Shown: piece after piece, positions 27,521-37,022 of the stretch
How positions within the stretch are numbered: the first letter of the stretch is position 1
Layout: each line of letters begins with the position of its first letter
Notes under the pieces: model-generated
What the model saw: the letters and a program-made list of their open reading frames with translations, nothing else
Told to the model about the DNA's origin: nothing
Database searches by the model: none
Translations under genes and position numbers: made by a program
DNA from: Colwellia sp. PAMC 20917
GTDB lineage: Bacteria; Pseudomonadota; Gammaproteobacteria; Enterobacterales; Alteromonadaceae
Assembly (NCBI RefSeq): GCF_001767295.1
Contig: NZ_CP014944.1
Span: forward strand, 3,286,001-3,350,000
Length of the DNA stretch: 64,000 nt
Direction of reading: 5' to 3'

Positions 27521-27883
27521 ATGTTTATTGTTCGCTGGATTATTGGTCGTATTATCTTATTGTTAAATTTTATTTTTTCACCGAGCGGCCCAAAAAGAAC
27601 AACTCAATTGCAAGCTGAAATAGATACAAGCACACAACACTTGAGCTTATATCAATTACCCGCTTGTCCTTTTTGCGTAAAAGTTCGTCGTTCCATAAAA
27701 CGCGATGGTTTAAATATCGAATTACGTAATATTAATCAAAATGAAAATTATCGTGAAGAGTTAATCAAAGAAGGTGGAAAACGTACGGTACCTTGTTTGA
27801 AAATCACTGATGAAAACAAAAAGGTTACTTGGTTATATGAATCGTCTGCTGTGGTTGATTATTTACATCAATTTGCCCGTTAA
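27521..27883 (+). CDS. Membrane-anchored glutaredoxin
   Basis: The 120-residue protein has an N-terminal hydrophobic segment (about 3-20) and a glutaredoxin domain (about 40-118). The active site is CPFC, in LPACPFCVKVRR, with the TVPCL cis-proline loop and a YESSAVVDYL C-terminal helix. It would reduce disulfides or mixed glutathione disulfides at the cytoplasmic membrane. It sits just before the msrPQ genes, which repair oxidised periplasmic methionine, but the gap of 102 bases suggests separate transcription. Confidence 0.88.
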   Translation: MFIVRWIIGRIILLLNFIFSPSGPKRTTQLQAEIDTSTQHLSLYQLPACPFCVKVRRSIKRDGLNIELRNINQNENYREELIKEGGKRTVPCLKITDENKKVTWLYESSAVVDYLHQFAR

Positions 27884-27985
27884 TTGATAGAACAGTAATA
27901 TTATTTTATAAATAATGAAGTATTTCTCTATTTCTCGGGTCTATTGGTTTATCGTTAGTTAATTAATAACCTGAGAAGTCGCTTT

Positions 27986-29005
27986 ATGTTAATTAAATCT
28001 CTTGGAAAATCTGCACTAAAAGAACATCAAGTTACCAACGAAAGTGTTTACTTAAAGCGTAGGCAGCTTATTAAGCAAATGGGTTTTTTCGGTGCCGGTA
28101 CTTTATTATCTTCAACTATATCTAGCGCTGTAAACGCACAAGGTTTAGATTTTTTTTCATCAGAACCAGAAAAGACCTTTCAACGTTATCCCTTAAAGTT
28201 CACGGCTGACGGTACTAACAATACTGAAGTGCTGACACCTGAAGCTAAGGTAACCAGCCATAATAATTTTTATGAATTTGGTATAGGTAAAAACGATCCC
28301 GTTAATAATGCGCAAAACTTCAATATTAAACCTTGGCAGCTCACGATAAGTGGTGAGTGTGATAAGCCTTATACTTTAGATTTAGATGATTTAACGAAAA
28401 GTTTTGCCCTTGAAGAGCGTATTTATCGGCTGCGATGTGTAGAAGCTTGGTCAATGGTTATCCCATGGGTTGGCTTTGAATTATCAAAAATATTAAAAAA
28501 GGCACAGCCGAACTCTCGGGCTAAGTATATTGCTTTTGAAACCTTACACGACCCAGAACAAATGCCAGGACAAGCAAGTAGACGGATGGGCGGCGGTATT
28601 GATTACCCTTATGTAGAAGGGTTACGTATTGATGAGGCGATGAACCCACTTACCTTAATGAGTGTCGGTCTCTATGGCAAAACATTACCAGCACAAAATG
28701 GTGCGCCAATCCGTTTAGTGGTGCCATGGAAATATGGTTTTAAAAGTATTAAATCGATTGTTGCAATAAAATTTGTTGAACATCGTCCTGCGTCAACATG
28801 GAATATTTTAGCCCCTAACGAATACGGCTTTTATGCCAATGTTAATCCTGATGTTGACCATCCAAGGTGGAGTCAAGCCAGTGAACGAAGATTAACTTCT
28901 GGCGGATTGTTTGCGCGTAACCGGATCGATACTTTGCCTTTTAATGGCTACGGTGAGGAAGTTGCCGATCTATATAGAAACCTTGATTTACGGAAAAACT
29001 TTTAA
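27986..29005 (+). CDS. msrP: Protein-methionine-sulfoxide reductase catalytic subunit MsrP
   Basis: MsrP is a periplasmic molybdopterin enzyme that reduces both methionine sulfoxide isomers in proteins, with electrons from MsrQ. The 339-residue protein has a twin-arginine signal ([14 protein letters not shown], arginines 25-26). The cofactor-binding core includes Cys151 in [14 protein letters not shown], the molybdenum ligand. The blocks [13 protein letters not shown] and [20 protein letters not shown] are diagnostic. Full length compared with about 334 in E. coli. msrQ follows after 21 bases, so the two form an operon. Confidence 0.96.
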   Translation: MLIKSLGKSALKEHQVTNESVYLKRRQLIKQMGFFGAGTLLSSTISSAVNAQGLDFFSSEPEKTFQRYPLKFTADGTNNTEVLTPEAKVTSHNNFYEFGIGKNDPVNNAQNFNIKPWQLTISGECDKPYTLDLDDLTKSFALEERIYRLRCVEAWSMVIPWVGFELSKILKKAQPNSRAKYIAFETLHDPEQMPGQASRRMGGGIDYPYVEGLRIDEAMNPLTLMSVGLYGKTLPAQNGAPIRLVVPWKYGFKSIKSIVAIKFVEHRPASTWNILAPNEYGFYANVNPDVDHPRWSQASERRLTSGGLFARNRIDTLPFNGYGEEVADLYRNLDLRKNF

Positions 29006-29026
29006 AAATAGCGACAGGGTAAAATC

Positions 29027-29680
29027 GTGAGTAGGGGCTTTATTGCCCAGCTAATCTGTAGTAATAACTTGAGTCGTATCATTTCTATGAAGTATAAAGT
29101 TATTTTGTTTAAAATTTTTGTCCACCTCGCGGCTTTTTTACCGCTAGCCAATGCTTATTATCTGGCTTTTACTGATCAACTAGGCGCTGATCCAGTTGAA
29201 GCCATTATTCACTTTACCGGTATTGGTGCGTTTAATTTATTATTGTTAAGTTTAATGATAACGCCTTTAAGTAAGCGTTTTAAAATATCAATATTATTAA
29301 AAGTTCGCCGATTAGTAGGCTTATATAGCTTTACTTATGCTTTCCTACATTTAACCAATTTTCTAGTGTTTGAAGTGCAGTTTGATTGGTCACTATTTGT
29401 GAGTGAAATACTTGAACGACCTTATATTACTATTGGTATGGCGGGCTTATTGATTTTGTTAACGCTTGCGATAACATCAATTTCGCTATTAAGAAAAAAA
29501 ATGGGTAAAAATTGGCAAAAGCTCCATAATTGGGTTTACTTAGCTGTTGTTCTTGTTGGAATTCATTTTTATTGGTCGGTAAAGTCTGAAATCATAGAAC
29601 CGAGCATTTATCTTTTTATTACTTTTCTTCTTTTAGCGCTTCGTTTTAAAAAACTAAATAAGTGGATAAAAAAAGACTAG
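29027..29680 (+). CDS. msrQ: Heme-binding membrane subunit MsrQ
   Basis: MsrQ is the inner-membrane b-type cytochrome that passes electrons from the quinone pool to MsrP. About six transmembrane helices are visible, with ferric-reductase-like blocks LGADPVEAIIHFTG, LVGLYSFTYAFLHL and LHNWVYLAVVLVGIHFYW, which include the conserved heme-ligand histidines. Start: the GTG at 29027 has AGGG nine bases upstream, while the ATG at 29087 (197 residues) fits the family N terminus better (MKYKVILFKIFVHLA). Both are possible. Part of the msrPQ operon. Confidence 0.93.
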   Translation: MSRGFIAQLICSNNLSRIISMKYKVILFKIFVHLAAFLPLANAYYLAFTDQLGADPVEAIIHFTGIGAFNLLLLSLMITPLSKRFKISILLKVRRLVGLYSFTYAFLHLTNFLVFEVQFDWSLFVSEILERPYITIGMAGLLILLTLAITSISLLRKKMGKNWQKLHNWVYLAVVLVGIHFYWSVKSEIIEPSIYLFITFLLLALRFKKLNKWIKKD

Positions 29681-29722
29681 CCAAAAGCTGACCTTAGGCT
29701 CAATACTTGTAAGAGCAACTTG

Positions 29723-29820
29723 GAGACTAGAGCTGTCATTACGCTTTTGCGAAACCAATAGCATATTTAGAGGGGCAACTGAAATACGATGATTTTTTGG
29801 GGCTGGTTTAAGCTCATTAT
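29723..29820 (-). repeat. Dispersed repeat, copy 1 (partial)
   Basis: GAGACTAGAGCTGTCATTACGC, then GCATATTTAG and GGTTTAAGCTCA, appear in the same order as in the copy at 37336-37475. The marker core is missing. Strand is given relative to neighbouring genes only loosely; the element reads left to right here in the same sense as copies 2 and 4. Confidence 0.5.
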
Positions 29821-29864
29821 AGTCGTTAATATTTCAATTTTAGAGACTAAATAATGTGGTAGCG

Positions 29865-30752
29865 CTAAAAGCGCCAAGTTCCATTTATATCTAACAAGCC
29901 GAAATTATTACCATCAACTCTTATCCATGATATACCGTATTTAATCGCAGTTGTGTGTGAAAACCAATAGTGATGTGCCAATGAAATAGTGAGTAAGGTC
30001 TCATTATTCCAGTCATCAGAAAAATCAGAATAAACTACACCAGCTTTATAAGCGTTATGTTTAGCAATGTAAAAGGTGGTAAATACTTTTGCCGTAATTC
30101 GTTCTTCGTTATGCGAAATTGAAGAAGCAATGTCCAAACCTTTCCCTCCATTAATGCTTGTATATCTAGCTTTAATAGCAATTAAAGTATCGCTGTCATA
30201 TTGAGAGTTATTGGATTCGACATAATCATCAATGATATCCGTATATTCACTATTTTCAGAGTAGTTATGGATACCAATCCCTAACGTCAATTGTTGGTTA
30301 ACCGCATAGTTCAGAACAAGGTCAGTGAGTAATTCATCTTCTTCATATTTGCTCGTCTTTAATGCCCCATTACGGTCAGTATAACTGTCTTTATGTGTTT
30401 TGTGTTGGTAGCTAAAATCTGCTTCTAAACTCCAACGTTGACTAAAATATAACTTGCCAGCTAAGTTAGGATTAGAGTTAAGAGCATTCAAATCAACTTT
30501 TAACCAACTGTTCCTACCTAAATGGGATTGCAAATCGTAAGGCTGTTCATTATCGGCAACAGGAGAAAAATAGTATTTATAACGGGCACCGACAATCGGA
30601 AATTCAGACCAATCTCCATCTATAAATGAAAGACTAGCCAAATTGATAACACCGTATTGTAATTCATGTTTAATTGTTTTTTTTTCTGACTCTGCGAAAG
30701 CTGGTACTGACAATAAAACGGATGACAGGAAGATTAAATGAGATGTTTTAAT
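29865..30752 (-). CDS. Putative outer-membrane beta-barrel protein with an ATT start
   Basis: The mature part shows alternating beta strands and ends INGTWRF, with the C-terminal aromatic residue typical of outer-membrane barrels. The first ordinary start codon (TTG at 30713) cuts the signal peptide in half. Upstream in frame, an ATT at 30752 preceded by AAAGGA at the right distance would give a complete signal peptide (IKTSHLIFLSSVLLSVPAFA). No ATG, GTG or TTG lies between that site and the upstream stop TAA. I extend the gene to the ATT, giving 295 residues. A putative porin-like role is inferred; no named family is recognised. Confidence 0.7.
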   Translation of the reverse strand: MKTSHLIFLSSVLLSVPAFAESEKKTIKHELQYGVINLASLSFIDGDWSEFPIVGARYKYYFSPVADNEQPYDLQSHLGRNSWLKVDLNALNSNPNLAGKLYFSQRWSLEADFSYQHKTHKDSYTDRNGALKTSKYEEDELLTDLVLNYAVNQQLTLGIGIHNYSENSEYTDIIDDYVESNNSQYDSDTLIAIKARYTSINGGKGLDIASSISHNEERITAKVFTTFYIAKHNAYKAGVVYSDFSDDWNNETLLTISLAHHYWFSHTTAIKYGISWIRVDGNNFGLLDINGTWRF

Positions 30753-31611
30753 GATAAATCCTTTTAGTATTAATAAGTTGCTAAGTAATCTTACTTTATG
30801 TTGATTATTTTAGTCAACTTTTTTTCTTTCGAATTATGCTCTTGTTCTGACTAAAATGAGAATAATTCGAACTAAGAAGACTTGGCAATGACAGAATGTA
30901 AACGGCAAGTATGGTGGCTTAGTTGTCTATCCATATAAAGATCGTTCTATGTATTCTTAATTAAATAAATAGCCCAAAAGCCTATTGGTGTTTACGACCG
31001 CTTAGTCAGACCTCTTGTCGTTAGATAAGCCAAGGCTAACTATATTCGTATCTTTGTTAACATTAAGCCAGTGAGCATCAGCGTGTTTTTCAGCTAACGA
31101 ATAACTGCTGCTTTGATTTAAAGTCATTATGACCGCTTTGGTGGCTTAGTTCACATTCAGACTGAACGAGTCATTGGCAAAAGTTATCATTAATAGAGTC
31201 ATGTCTTCACCTATGGCGAACGTCAGCTATCAAAAACTTCTAGCGAAATGTGGTTGTTATTTCATGTCGGCTGTAGATTTAAAGCTACCAGAAAGAGCTA
31301 AGTATATTTTGAATTCAAGACTTTCATTTTGTGGCAATGGCTGAAATAAAAACTTTTGTCCTAAAGTAAATATACCTAAACATGATTAGCTAGTCTGGGG
31401 AGTCTTTGGTTTGTTTAGGTATTAAAATCATAAGTGACTGAATGTTTATCTTTAAGTTTCTATTGGTTAGGTTGGTGTTTGTATATTAAAATTGGGAAAA
31501 ATTAAGGGTAATGGCAGTAATGTCATTCCCTTTTCGGAAATTGTGTCTGATTAGTAAATAAATATTGAAATGTTAAGTCTGCTAATCTTTTTAAGTTATT
31601 AAGCTTAAATA
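30753..31611. other. Gene-poor region with diverged repeats
   Basis: About 860 bases with no convincing gene. It contains repeat copy 2 (31046 onward) and a module resembling TATGGTGGCTTAGTT at about 30908 that recurs at 31137 and 44479. A 47-codon plus-strand frame at about 31201-31344 lacks a ribosome binding site and family features. Confidence 0.5.
31046..31180 (+). repeat. Dispersed repeat, copy 2
   Basis: It starts with the marker core TCGTATCTTTGTTAACATT (31046-31064), followed by AGCCAGTGAGCATCAG as in other copies. The later part diverges into the module GACCGCTTTGGTGGCTTAGT, shared with about 30905 and 44470. Confidence 0.6.
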
Positions 31612-31648
31612 AAAAACCGACTAAGTGTTAATTTAACCGGATTTTTTT
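31612..31648 (-). terminator. Possible terminator of the nuclease gene
   Basis: On the minus strand an A run and CCG pair with CGG and a TTTTTT run, with an inner GTTAAATTAAC palindrome. Pairing is imperfect. It lies about 30 bases past the nuclease stop. Confidence 0.45.
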
Positions 31649-31675
31649 ATCAAACTTTACTCATTAAACGCAATA

Positions 31676-34132
31676 TTAAAACGTTTGATTGTTATTCATT
31701 GTGCCCTTGGTTTTGCTCGCTGGCGCTTGCCAAGTAAAATCACTATATTGTTTACCTGTACCTGAAAGCTGTAATGTATGATTACGGTTGGTTGATGAGT
31801 TTTCTGCCACGCCAATGTCAGTTGATATCATACCCGCTGCTGCGCCACTTGTTGCTGTCATGGTGCCTTCGTAACTTAAAAACTGAATAACATTGTCGTT
31901 ATTATCAATTAAAGCTAGAGCGTCTGAACCGCCGTTTTGTAGACCCGTAGCATTAAAAGCTAAGGTGCCATAGCCATTTTGTTGGCTACTGAAAGTGCCA
32001 AATAAATTGATGGTGCTATAAATTGCGCCATCATTGCCGTTATAGGCTTCAATGCGCCAGTTAGTTAAGTCAATACCCGCATTACCAGCAATTTCAATAA
32101 ACTCGTCTTTGTCGCCGCCTTTGTTGTCGTAATGAAATTCATTTATCCACGGATCATAAATAATTTGGTTAACAGTAACAGAACTTGATGTTTTAGCGCT
32201 GTCGGTACTGTTATCAGTTACGGTTAGCTGAACAGTGTAAGTACCTGTATTAGCGTAATCATGCACAGGTGTAACACCTGTTGCAGTATTACCGTCGCCA
32301 AAGTCCCAGCTGTAACTGCTGATAGTACCGTCGATGTCGTTACTATTACTGGCGTCAAAATTACATGATAAATTGGTACAGGTCTCAGTAAATGCTGCTG
32401 TAGGTAATTCATTCACTGGTGTTGAACCACCAAATGTTTGGTTGGTATTAGCACTGTTTGACGTATTACTCGCTGCGGCTTGCCAAGTAAAATCACTATA
32501 GCTTTGACCTGAACCGATAAGTTGTAAAGAGTAGCCAACTGGTGTATTTGATGTTTCTGATACGCCAATATCGGTTGAAGTCATGCCTGATGCAACACCG
32601 TCAGTAGCTATTAGCGTTCCTTCATAACTTAAAAACTGTACTACTTCATTGCTGTTATTAACTAAGGCTATACCTTCAGGCGCGCCGTTTTGTAGGGCAC
32701 TTGCAGAAAAGCTTAATGTACCAAAACCTGAATATTGATCGCTAATTGTGCCTGATAAATTAACAGTTTTATATACGGTTCCGCCATTGCCGTTATAGGC
32801 AACTAATGACCAACCTGTTAGATTAGTGCCAGTTGAGCCAGCTATTTCAACAAATTCGTTAATGTCACTACCATCATTATCATAGTGGAACTCATTGATC
32901 CAAGCGGTGCCAGCAGGTGGTGTAGTTCCCTCATTAGTTGTGGTTGAAACTTCACTACTCATTGCTGATTCATTAGCTGAATTGTCAACCGCTGATACTC
33001 TATAATAGTATGTGTTGCTTGCTGATACGCTGTTATCGGTATAAGCATTGGTATTGACTAATTCGCTGTTAATTTTTACAAAACCAGTACCAGAGGTGTT
33101 ACTGCGATGAATGTTATAACTAGCAAAATCTGGTTCATTATTAGCTATCCAAGCAAGTTCAACTAGGTTATCACCGCCAGTTGCACTTAAGCCTATAGGT
33201 GCTTCCGGTGCTGTAGTATCACCACTGCCACCAGAGCATATGCCTTCAAATACACAAGCAACATATTCTGGATGATCAACAAATGGGTTACGATTGTCTT
33301 GATAACTATAAACTGTATCATTATGGCGTACTTCAAAGGCGTCAACTGGATCATCTTTATGCCACTGTATTAGAACCGATTTTAAACCCATATAAGCGAC
33401 GCTAATGTTTGAACCAGCGTTTGAGTTTTCAATCAATGTACGATCATCAGTTAAAATAAGATCAGGTTCACTAACACCAGTAACGCCATGAGTACCACCT
33501 TCGTATCGAATTGCCATATACATTAAGGCACGAGCTACGTCACCCTTTCGGCCTTGCCATGTTTGCCAGGTACCTTGGGCGAAAGAGCCTTCAGTCCAGT
33601 TTGAGTCATTTACGCCACCCCCGCGGTTATTGGTAAACTCAGTGATTTTCTCTAAACAACTTGCACCACAGTTTGCATAGGGTTTATTACTACGGCTTGA
33701 ATTATAACCACTGTTGGCAATAAATAGGTGATGAGTGTCGGTATAGGCATAGTTATCGCTGCCATCACTAGGAAAGCCATAAGATTTAGGCCAACTGTGT
33801 TCTCTATTATAAAAAGTATTACCGCCACCTTCTTTGGCGTAGCTAGCATTTTTATAAATGTCGATAACGTTATTAGCATTATCAGGGTCTTGATCAGCGG
33901 CTTCTAAAATGTCCCAGGTGTCCGTTGCCGATGAGGTATAAGGGAAACGAGTGTGATCGTCAATTATTTCATGTAATGAGCTCTTTAATGCAGCAGGAGA
34001 GCTAGTATTAATTGAGTTATAATAATTGACAGGAATATCAGCGAGTGCGGTTGCTGAACTGAGGATACTAGTTACACACATAATTGTGCCGGCTACTCTG
34101 GCGAGCTTGCCATTTAGGTATTGAGTCTTCAT
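31676..34132 (-). CDS. Secreted endonuclease I with FN3, PKD and two lamin-tail domains
   Basis: The 818-residue protein has a signal peptide (about 1-32). An endonuclease I domain (about 35-295) carries NREHSWPKS at 109-117, DTHHLF at 132-137 and NRNPFVDHPEY at 280-290, the usual metal-dependent nuclease signature. Next come a fibronectin type III domain (about 308-398), a lamin-tail domain (about 410-570), a PKD domain (about 577-655, DFGDGNTATG) and a second lamin-tail domain (about 662-818). The two lamin-tail domains are close copies, each opening WINEFHYDN. It would digest extracellular DNA for phosphate or nitrogen, with the extra domains holding it to the cell or substrate (inference). 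Confidence 0.93.
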   Translation of the reverse strand: MKTQYLNGKLARVAGTIMCVTSILSSATALADIPVNYYNSINTSSPAALKSSLHEIIDDHTRFPYTSSATDTWDILEAADQDPDNANNVIDIYKNASYAKEGGGNTFYNREHSWPKSYGFPSDGSDNYAYTDTHHLFIANSGYNSSRSNKPYANCGASCLEKITEFTNNRGGGVNDSNWTEGSFAQGTWQTWQGRKGDVARALMYMAIRYEGGTHGVTGVSEPDLILTDDRTLIENSNAGSNISVAYMGLKSVLIQWHKDDPVDAFEVRHNDTVYSYQDNRNPFVDHPEYVACVFEGICSGGSGDTTAPEAPIGLSATGGDNLVELAWIANNEPDFASYNIHRSNTSGTGFVKINSELVNTNAYTDNSVSASNTYYYRVSAVDNSANESAMSSEVSTTTNEGTTPPAGTAWINEFHYDNDGSDINEFVEIAGSTGTNLTGWSLVAYNGNGGTVYKTVNLSGTISDQYSGFGTLSFSASALQNGAPEGIALVNNSNEVVQFLSYEGTLIATDGVASGMTSTDIGVSETSNTPVGYSLQLIGSGQSYSDFTWQAAASNTSNSANTNQTFGGSTPVNELPTAAFTETCTNLSCNFDASNSNDIDGTISSYSWDFGDGNTATGVTPVHDYANTGTYTVQLTVTDNSTDSAKTSSSVTVNQIIYDPWINEFHYDNKGGDKDEFIEIAGNAGIDLTNWRIEAYNGNDGAIYSTINLFGTFSSQQNGYGTLAFNATGLQNGGSDALALIDNNDNVIQFLSYEGTMTATSGAAAGMISTDIGVAENSSTNRNHTLQLSGTGKQYSDFTWQAPASKTKGTMNNNQTF

Positions 34133-34711
34133 TTTAAACCTTGATATTTTATTGTTATTATTAATTATCTAAGTGCAATGAAAAGCTAAAGATCACTACG
34201 ACTAGATAAGCTGTCGGTAAATCTTCTGCATCTTAACTTCAATGTATTAAGTAAATGTTACAAAAAATCCTTTTTATTGAGCAGTTTTTGCATACTTTCG
34301 CTGGTTATTGTATGAAGATCGACCGATCAGTCAATACTTTGTTTTTGTTTTTTTTGAACGAAGTTTTTCGTAAATCTGTGTGTGTGTACTTGGTTATATT
34401 GATATTTTATTGGTTGTTTGCGTTACGTAATTAAATGTTGACTGTTTGGTTTGTTTTTAAGATCAGACATAATATCAAAATGCTAAATTACTATGTCTCG
34501 AAAGTGCGCATTGTTAACATCGAGCTCATGAGTAACTGAGTCTTCTTCAGTTAGCCATAAGCTGTCCTTATCCAAGAAACTTCTATGAAGAGTTTGTGGC
34601 AAACTAGACTGTTTGGCTTATTTGATTTTAAAACTCCTTAGCAGCGATATAATAAGTATTCGTCCAACTAGCTGATAAGCTTAAAAATCCCATAGTTGCA
34701 ATATCCTGGCT
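34133..34711. other. Intergenic region with a repeat copy
   Basis: About 580 AT-rich bases between divergent genes. It has repeat copy 3 near 34509-34568. No gene was found. Confidence 0.5.
34509..34568 (+). repeat. Dispersed repeat, copy 3 (short)
   Basis: ATTGTTAACATCGAGCTCAT is followed by TCTTCTTCAGTTAGCCATAA, matching in order the core and the CTTCTCCAGCTAGCCATGAG part of copy 4. Confidence 0.5.
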
Positions 34712-34762
34712 TTGATCGTATATTTATTAATCATATTGTATTTAGTTGATAGGTACTTATTC

Positions 34763-35704
34763 ATGGATGAGGTAGGCTTTTTCAATAATGCACTCGATGC
34801 TCTTCCTGAACATATTTGTATTATCAATAATATTGGTGATATTGTATTTGTAAATCAGGCATGGGTCGATTTTGAATTAAATAACTCTTCAACGCAATCC
34901 ACCGATTGGCATAAAATCAATTACTTCGATATTTGTAAGAATTCAATAAGTGAAGATAATGATGATATTTCACTCATTTTATCAGGCATAGAAGCTGTTG
35001 CCAGTCAGAACTCTCCGAGTTTTTCATTTGAATATCCTTGTCATAGTCCAGACAATCATCGTTGGTTTTCACTCAACTGCACTCCATTTAAATCCAACCA
35101 AAAAACTTATACCTTAGTACAGCATGTTAATATCACGCAGAAAAAACAAGCAGATATAAATTCCAATATCGATGCCCTAACAGGAGTTGCAAATCGTAGA
35201 TCATTTGACGAGTTTTTTCAAAAAGAATGGCTTCGATGTGCCCGGTCATTGTCTCCAATTAGTCTCATCATTATTGATATTGATGACTTTAAAGCATTCA
35301 ATGATACGTATGGTCACGTTAAAGGTGATTGGTGTTTAAAGACAATTTGTAATGAATTAAAACAATTAGTAAACAGACCAAGTGATCTATTTTGTCGGTA
35401 CGGTGGGGAAGAATTTATTTATGTTTTAGGAAATACGTCATCTAAACAAGCACAAGAAATTTGCACCAAAATACATCAAGTTTTAAAAGAATTGAATATT
35501 AAACGTGATGCAATAAAGGATAGTATACGTGTTACCGTGAGTGCTGGTTTAGCTTGTGTCCATCCAAGTAACTTTAATAACAAAATCGACCTACTCGAAT
35601 ATGCCGACAAGTATCTTTACACAGCTAAATCTCAAGGAAAAAACACAACCAGATGTCACTATTGTGAAAGTGAGATCTGCTCTCCTAAAAATTGCAGTTA
35701 TTAA
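34763..35704 (+). CDS. PAS-GGDEF diguanylate cyclase
   Basis: This 313-residue cytoplasmic enzyme makes cyclic di-GMP from two GTP. A PAS domain (first 125 residues, ALPEHICIINNIGDIVFVNQAW) is followed by a GGDEF domain with DALTGVANRR, the metal-binding IDIDDFKAFND and an intact active-site GGEEF in CRYGGEEF. The usual inhibitory RxxD site five residues before GGEEF is not evident. I chose the ATG at 34763, with AGG nine bases upstream; an in-frame TTG at 34712 would add 17 hydrophobic residues but has no ribosome binding site. The C terminus is Cys-rich (CHYCESEICSPKNC), a possible metal- or redox-sensitive tail, which is unusual. Confidence 0.88.
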   Translation: MDEVGFFNNALDALPEHICIINNIGDIVFVNQAWVDFELNNSSTQSTDWHKINYFDICKNSISEDNDDISLILSGIEAVASQNSPSFSFEYPCHSPDNHRWFSLNCTPFKSNQKTYTLVQHVNITQKKQADINSNIDALTGVANRRSFDEFFQKEWLRCARSLSPISLIIIDIDDFKAFNDTYGHVKGDWCLKTICNELKQLVNRPSDLFCRYGGEEFIYVLGNTSSKQAQEICTKIHQVLKELNIKRDAIKDSIRVTVSAGLACVHPSNFNNKIDLLEYADKYLYTAKSQGKNTTRCHYCESEICSPKNCSY

Positions 35705-36025
35705 TTATTATGCCTGACCCCCTCCTCTCCAGAGGAAGGGGTGGTAAATATAGAATACCTATTCCTCACTCTTTAAAATTGTCAACAAAGCTAGCTAATA
35801 ATATAGGTTTGAAACAGTTATTGAATTGTCTTCTTTCGTATATTTGTTAACATTGGCCTAGTGATTATTAGAGACTTCTCCAGCTAGCCATGAGCCGACA
35901 TAAGCCTTTGCAAATTAAGATGCATGTTTAGGCTAATATTAACCAATATTTTCTGCTCACTTGTGGGACGGGTTTAAGCTCATTGCGGACGGTGCTATTT
36001 CACATATTAACGCTAACTAATGCCA
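35705..36025. other. Intergenic region with a full repeat copy
   Basis: About 320 bases after the diguanylate cyclase. Its main content is repeat copy 4; no gene was found. Confidence 0.5.
35836..35990 (+). repeat. Dispersed repeat, copy 4
   Basis: It begins TCGTATATTTGTTAACATT and continues through TTAGAGACTTCTCCAGCTAG, AAGCCTTTGCAAATT, GGCTAATATT, CTCACTTGTGGG and GGTTTAAGCTCATTGCGGAC. Every block recurs in the same order, inverted, in the copy at 37336-37475. Confidence 0.75.
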
Positions 36026-36072
36026 CAAAAGAGACCTTTCCTAACACCCTAAATCAGCACCAAAAAGGTCTT
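36026..36072 (-). terminator. Terminator-like hairpin on the minus strand
   Basis: GACCTTT and AAAGGTC form a stem, with TCTTTTG after it on the minus strand. It lies about 30 bases past the end of the doubtful 70-codon frame at 36105-36317 and is the best support for transcription of that frame. Confidence 0.4.
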
Positions 36073-36104
36073 CTCTGATACGATAGCGGACATTCGCCAC
36101 AGAT

Positions 36105-36317
36105 TTAAATACGCATTGTTTGACTATAAATATTACCAGTTAATCGAATAACCTGACTGGCAAAAATACCACCACAGCGGTCATTCATCATAAAACTTGC
36201 AATACTGTATATTCTCATCCACGGTGCATCACAATCACTCAATACCGCTATTGAATGATCGATTTGAATAGTATCGTTCAACTTTAACCTTTTTTGTCTA
36301 ACCAGTAGGTTTTTCAA
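36105..36317 (-). CDS. Doubtful small hypothetical protein or gene remnant
   Basis: A 70-residue frame with a TTG start, no transmembrane segment and no recognised family. Just upstream, ATG opens an overlapping frame (MERIAVEKPTG) that stops at once; a one-base change would join them, so this may be a decayed gene. A terminator-like hairpin follows on the same strand. Real coding status is uncertain. Confidence 0.25.
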   Translation of the reverse strand: MKNLLVRQKRLKLNDTIQIDHSIAVLSDCDAPWMRIYSIASFMMNDRCGGIFASQVIRLTGNIYSQTMRI

Positions 36318-36470
36318 CCGCTATTCTTTCCATTTTTTATGATAAGAATAACCATGCCAACAGCACCTATTTCAATACGTAAACTCAAAGATATTTCATT
36401 AATAACAGTACCTGTTATTATAATGGGTACTTAAATATATAAAGTACCCATTTTGTTTAGGAAGTAAAAA

Positions 36471-36941
36471 ATGAAAATAATTTTAATCACACTGTTTTTT
36501 TTATTAACTCACATAACAGCTGTTAATGCTGTTAATGTTTTACCAACTTATAGCACGGTCTATGATGAAAGCAGAGATTCATTTAAGGATAGCTTATCCG
36601 CTATCAAAGTCGCTAAGGAAACGAATAAAAATGTATTGATGATTGTAGGTGGTAATTGGTGTTCATTCTGTAAAAAAATGGATGACTTTATTAAAGACTC
36701 ACCAAAAGTAGCTGAAAAATTATATAATAATTTTGTAGTCTTGAAGATTAATTATAGTGATGAGTATAAAAACGATGAATTTTTAAAGCATCTCCCCCCT
36801 ATTTCAAGCTACCCTCATATTTATATTTCAACGTCATCAGGCAAAATGGTTTTTTCTAACAACACACTAAATTTGCAAGAAAATTCTTACCATACAGAAA
36901 AAAAGTGGTTAGATTTTATTGAGCATTGGCAGCCCAAATAA
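36471..36941 (+). CDS. Secreted thioredoxin-like protein
   Basis: The 156-residue protein has a signal peptide (about 1-20, ending VNA) and a thioredoxin fold of the Thioredoxin_7/DUF255 kind. The redox motif CSFC appears in GGNWCSFCKKMDDF (about 62-75), and a cis-proline-type SSYPHIYI loop lies near 112. It probably reduces or isomerises disulfides in the periplasm; its partner is unknown. It is a lone gene. Its last codons (IEHWQPK and stop) form the start of a 35-base unit repeated three times. Confidence 0.82.
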   Translation: MKIILITLFFLLTHITAVNAVNVLPTYSTVYDESRDSFKDSLSAIKVAKETNKNVLMIVGGNWCSFCKKMDDFIKDSPKVAEKLYNNFVVLKINYSDEYKNDEFLKHLPPISSYPHIYISTSSGKMVFSNNTLNLQENSYHTEKKWLDFIEHWQPK

Positions 36942-37022
36942 TCTTAACTTAAATTGAGCATTGGCAGCCCAAATAATCTTAACTTAAATTGAGCATTGGC
37001 AGCCCAAATAATCTTAACTTAA
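36918..37022. repeat. Three exact 35-base tandem repeats
   Basis: A 35-base unit beginning ATTGAGCATTGGCAGCCCAA runs at 36918-36952, 36953-36987 and 36988-37022 without mismatch. The first unit includes the 3' end and stop of the thioredoxin-like gene, so copy-number change would not alter the protein. Confidence 0.97.

Noticed and set aside
31201-31344. 47-codon frame in the gene-poor gap
   Set aside because: No ribosome binding site, no family resemblance, and it lies in repeat-like sequence.
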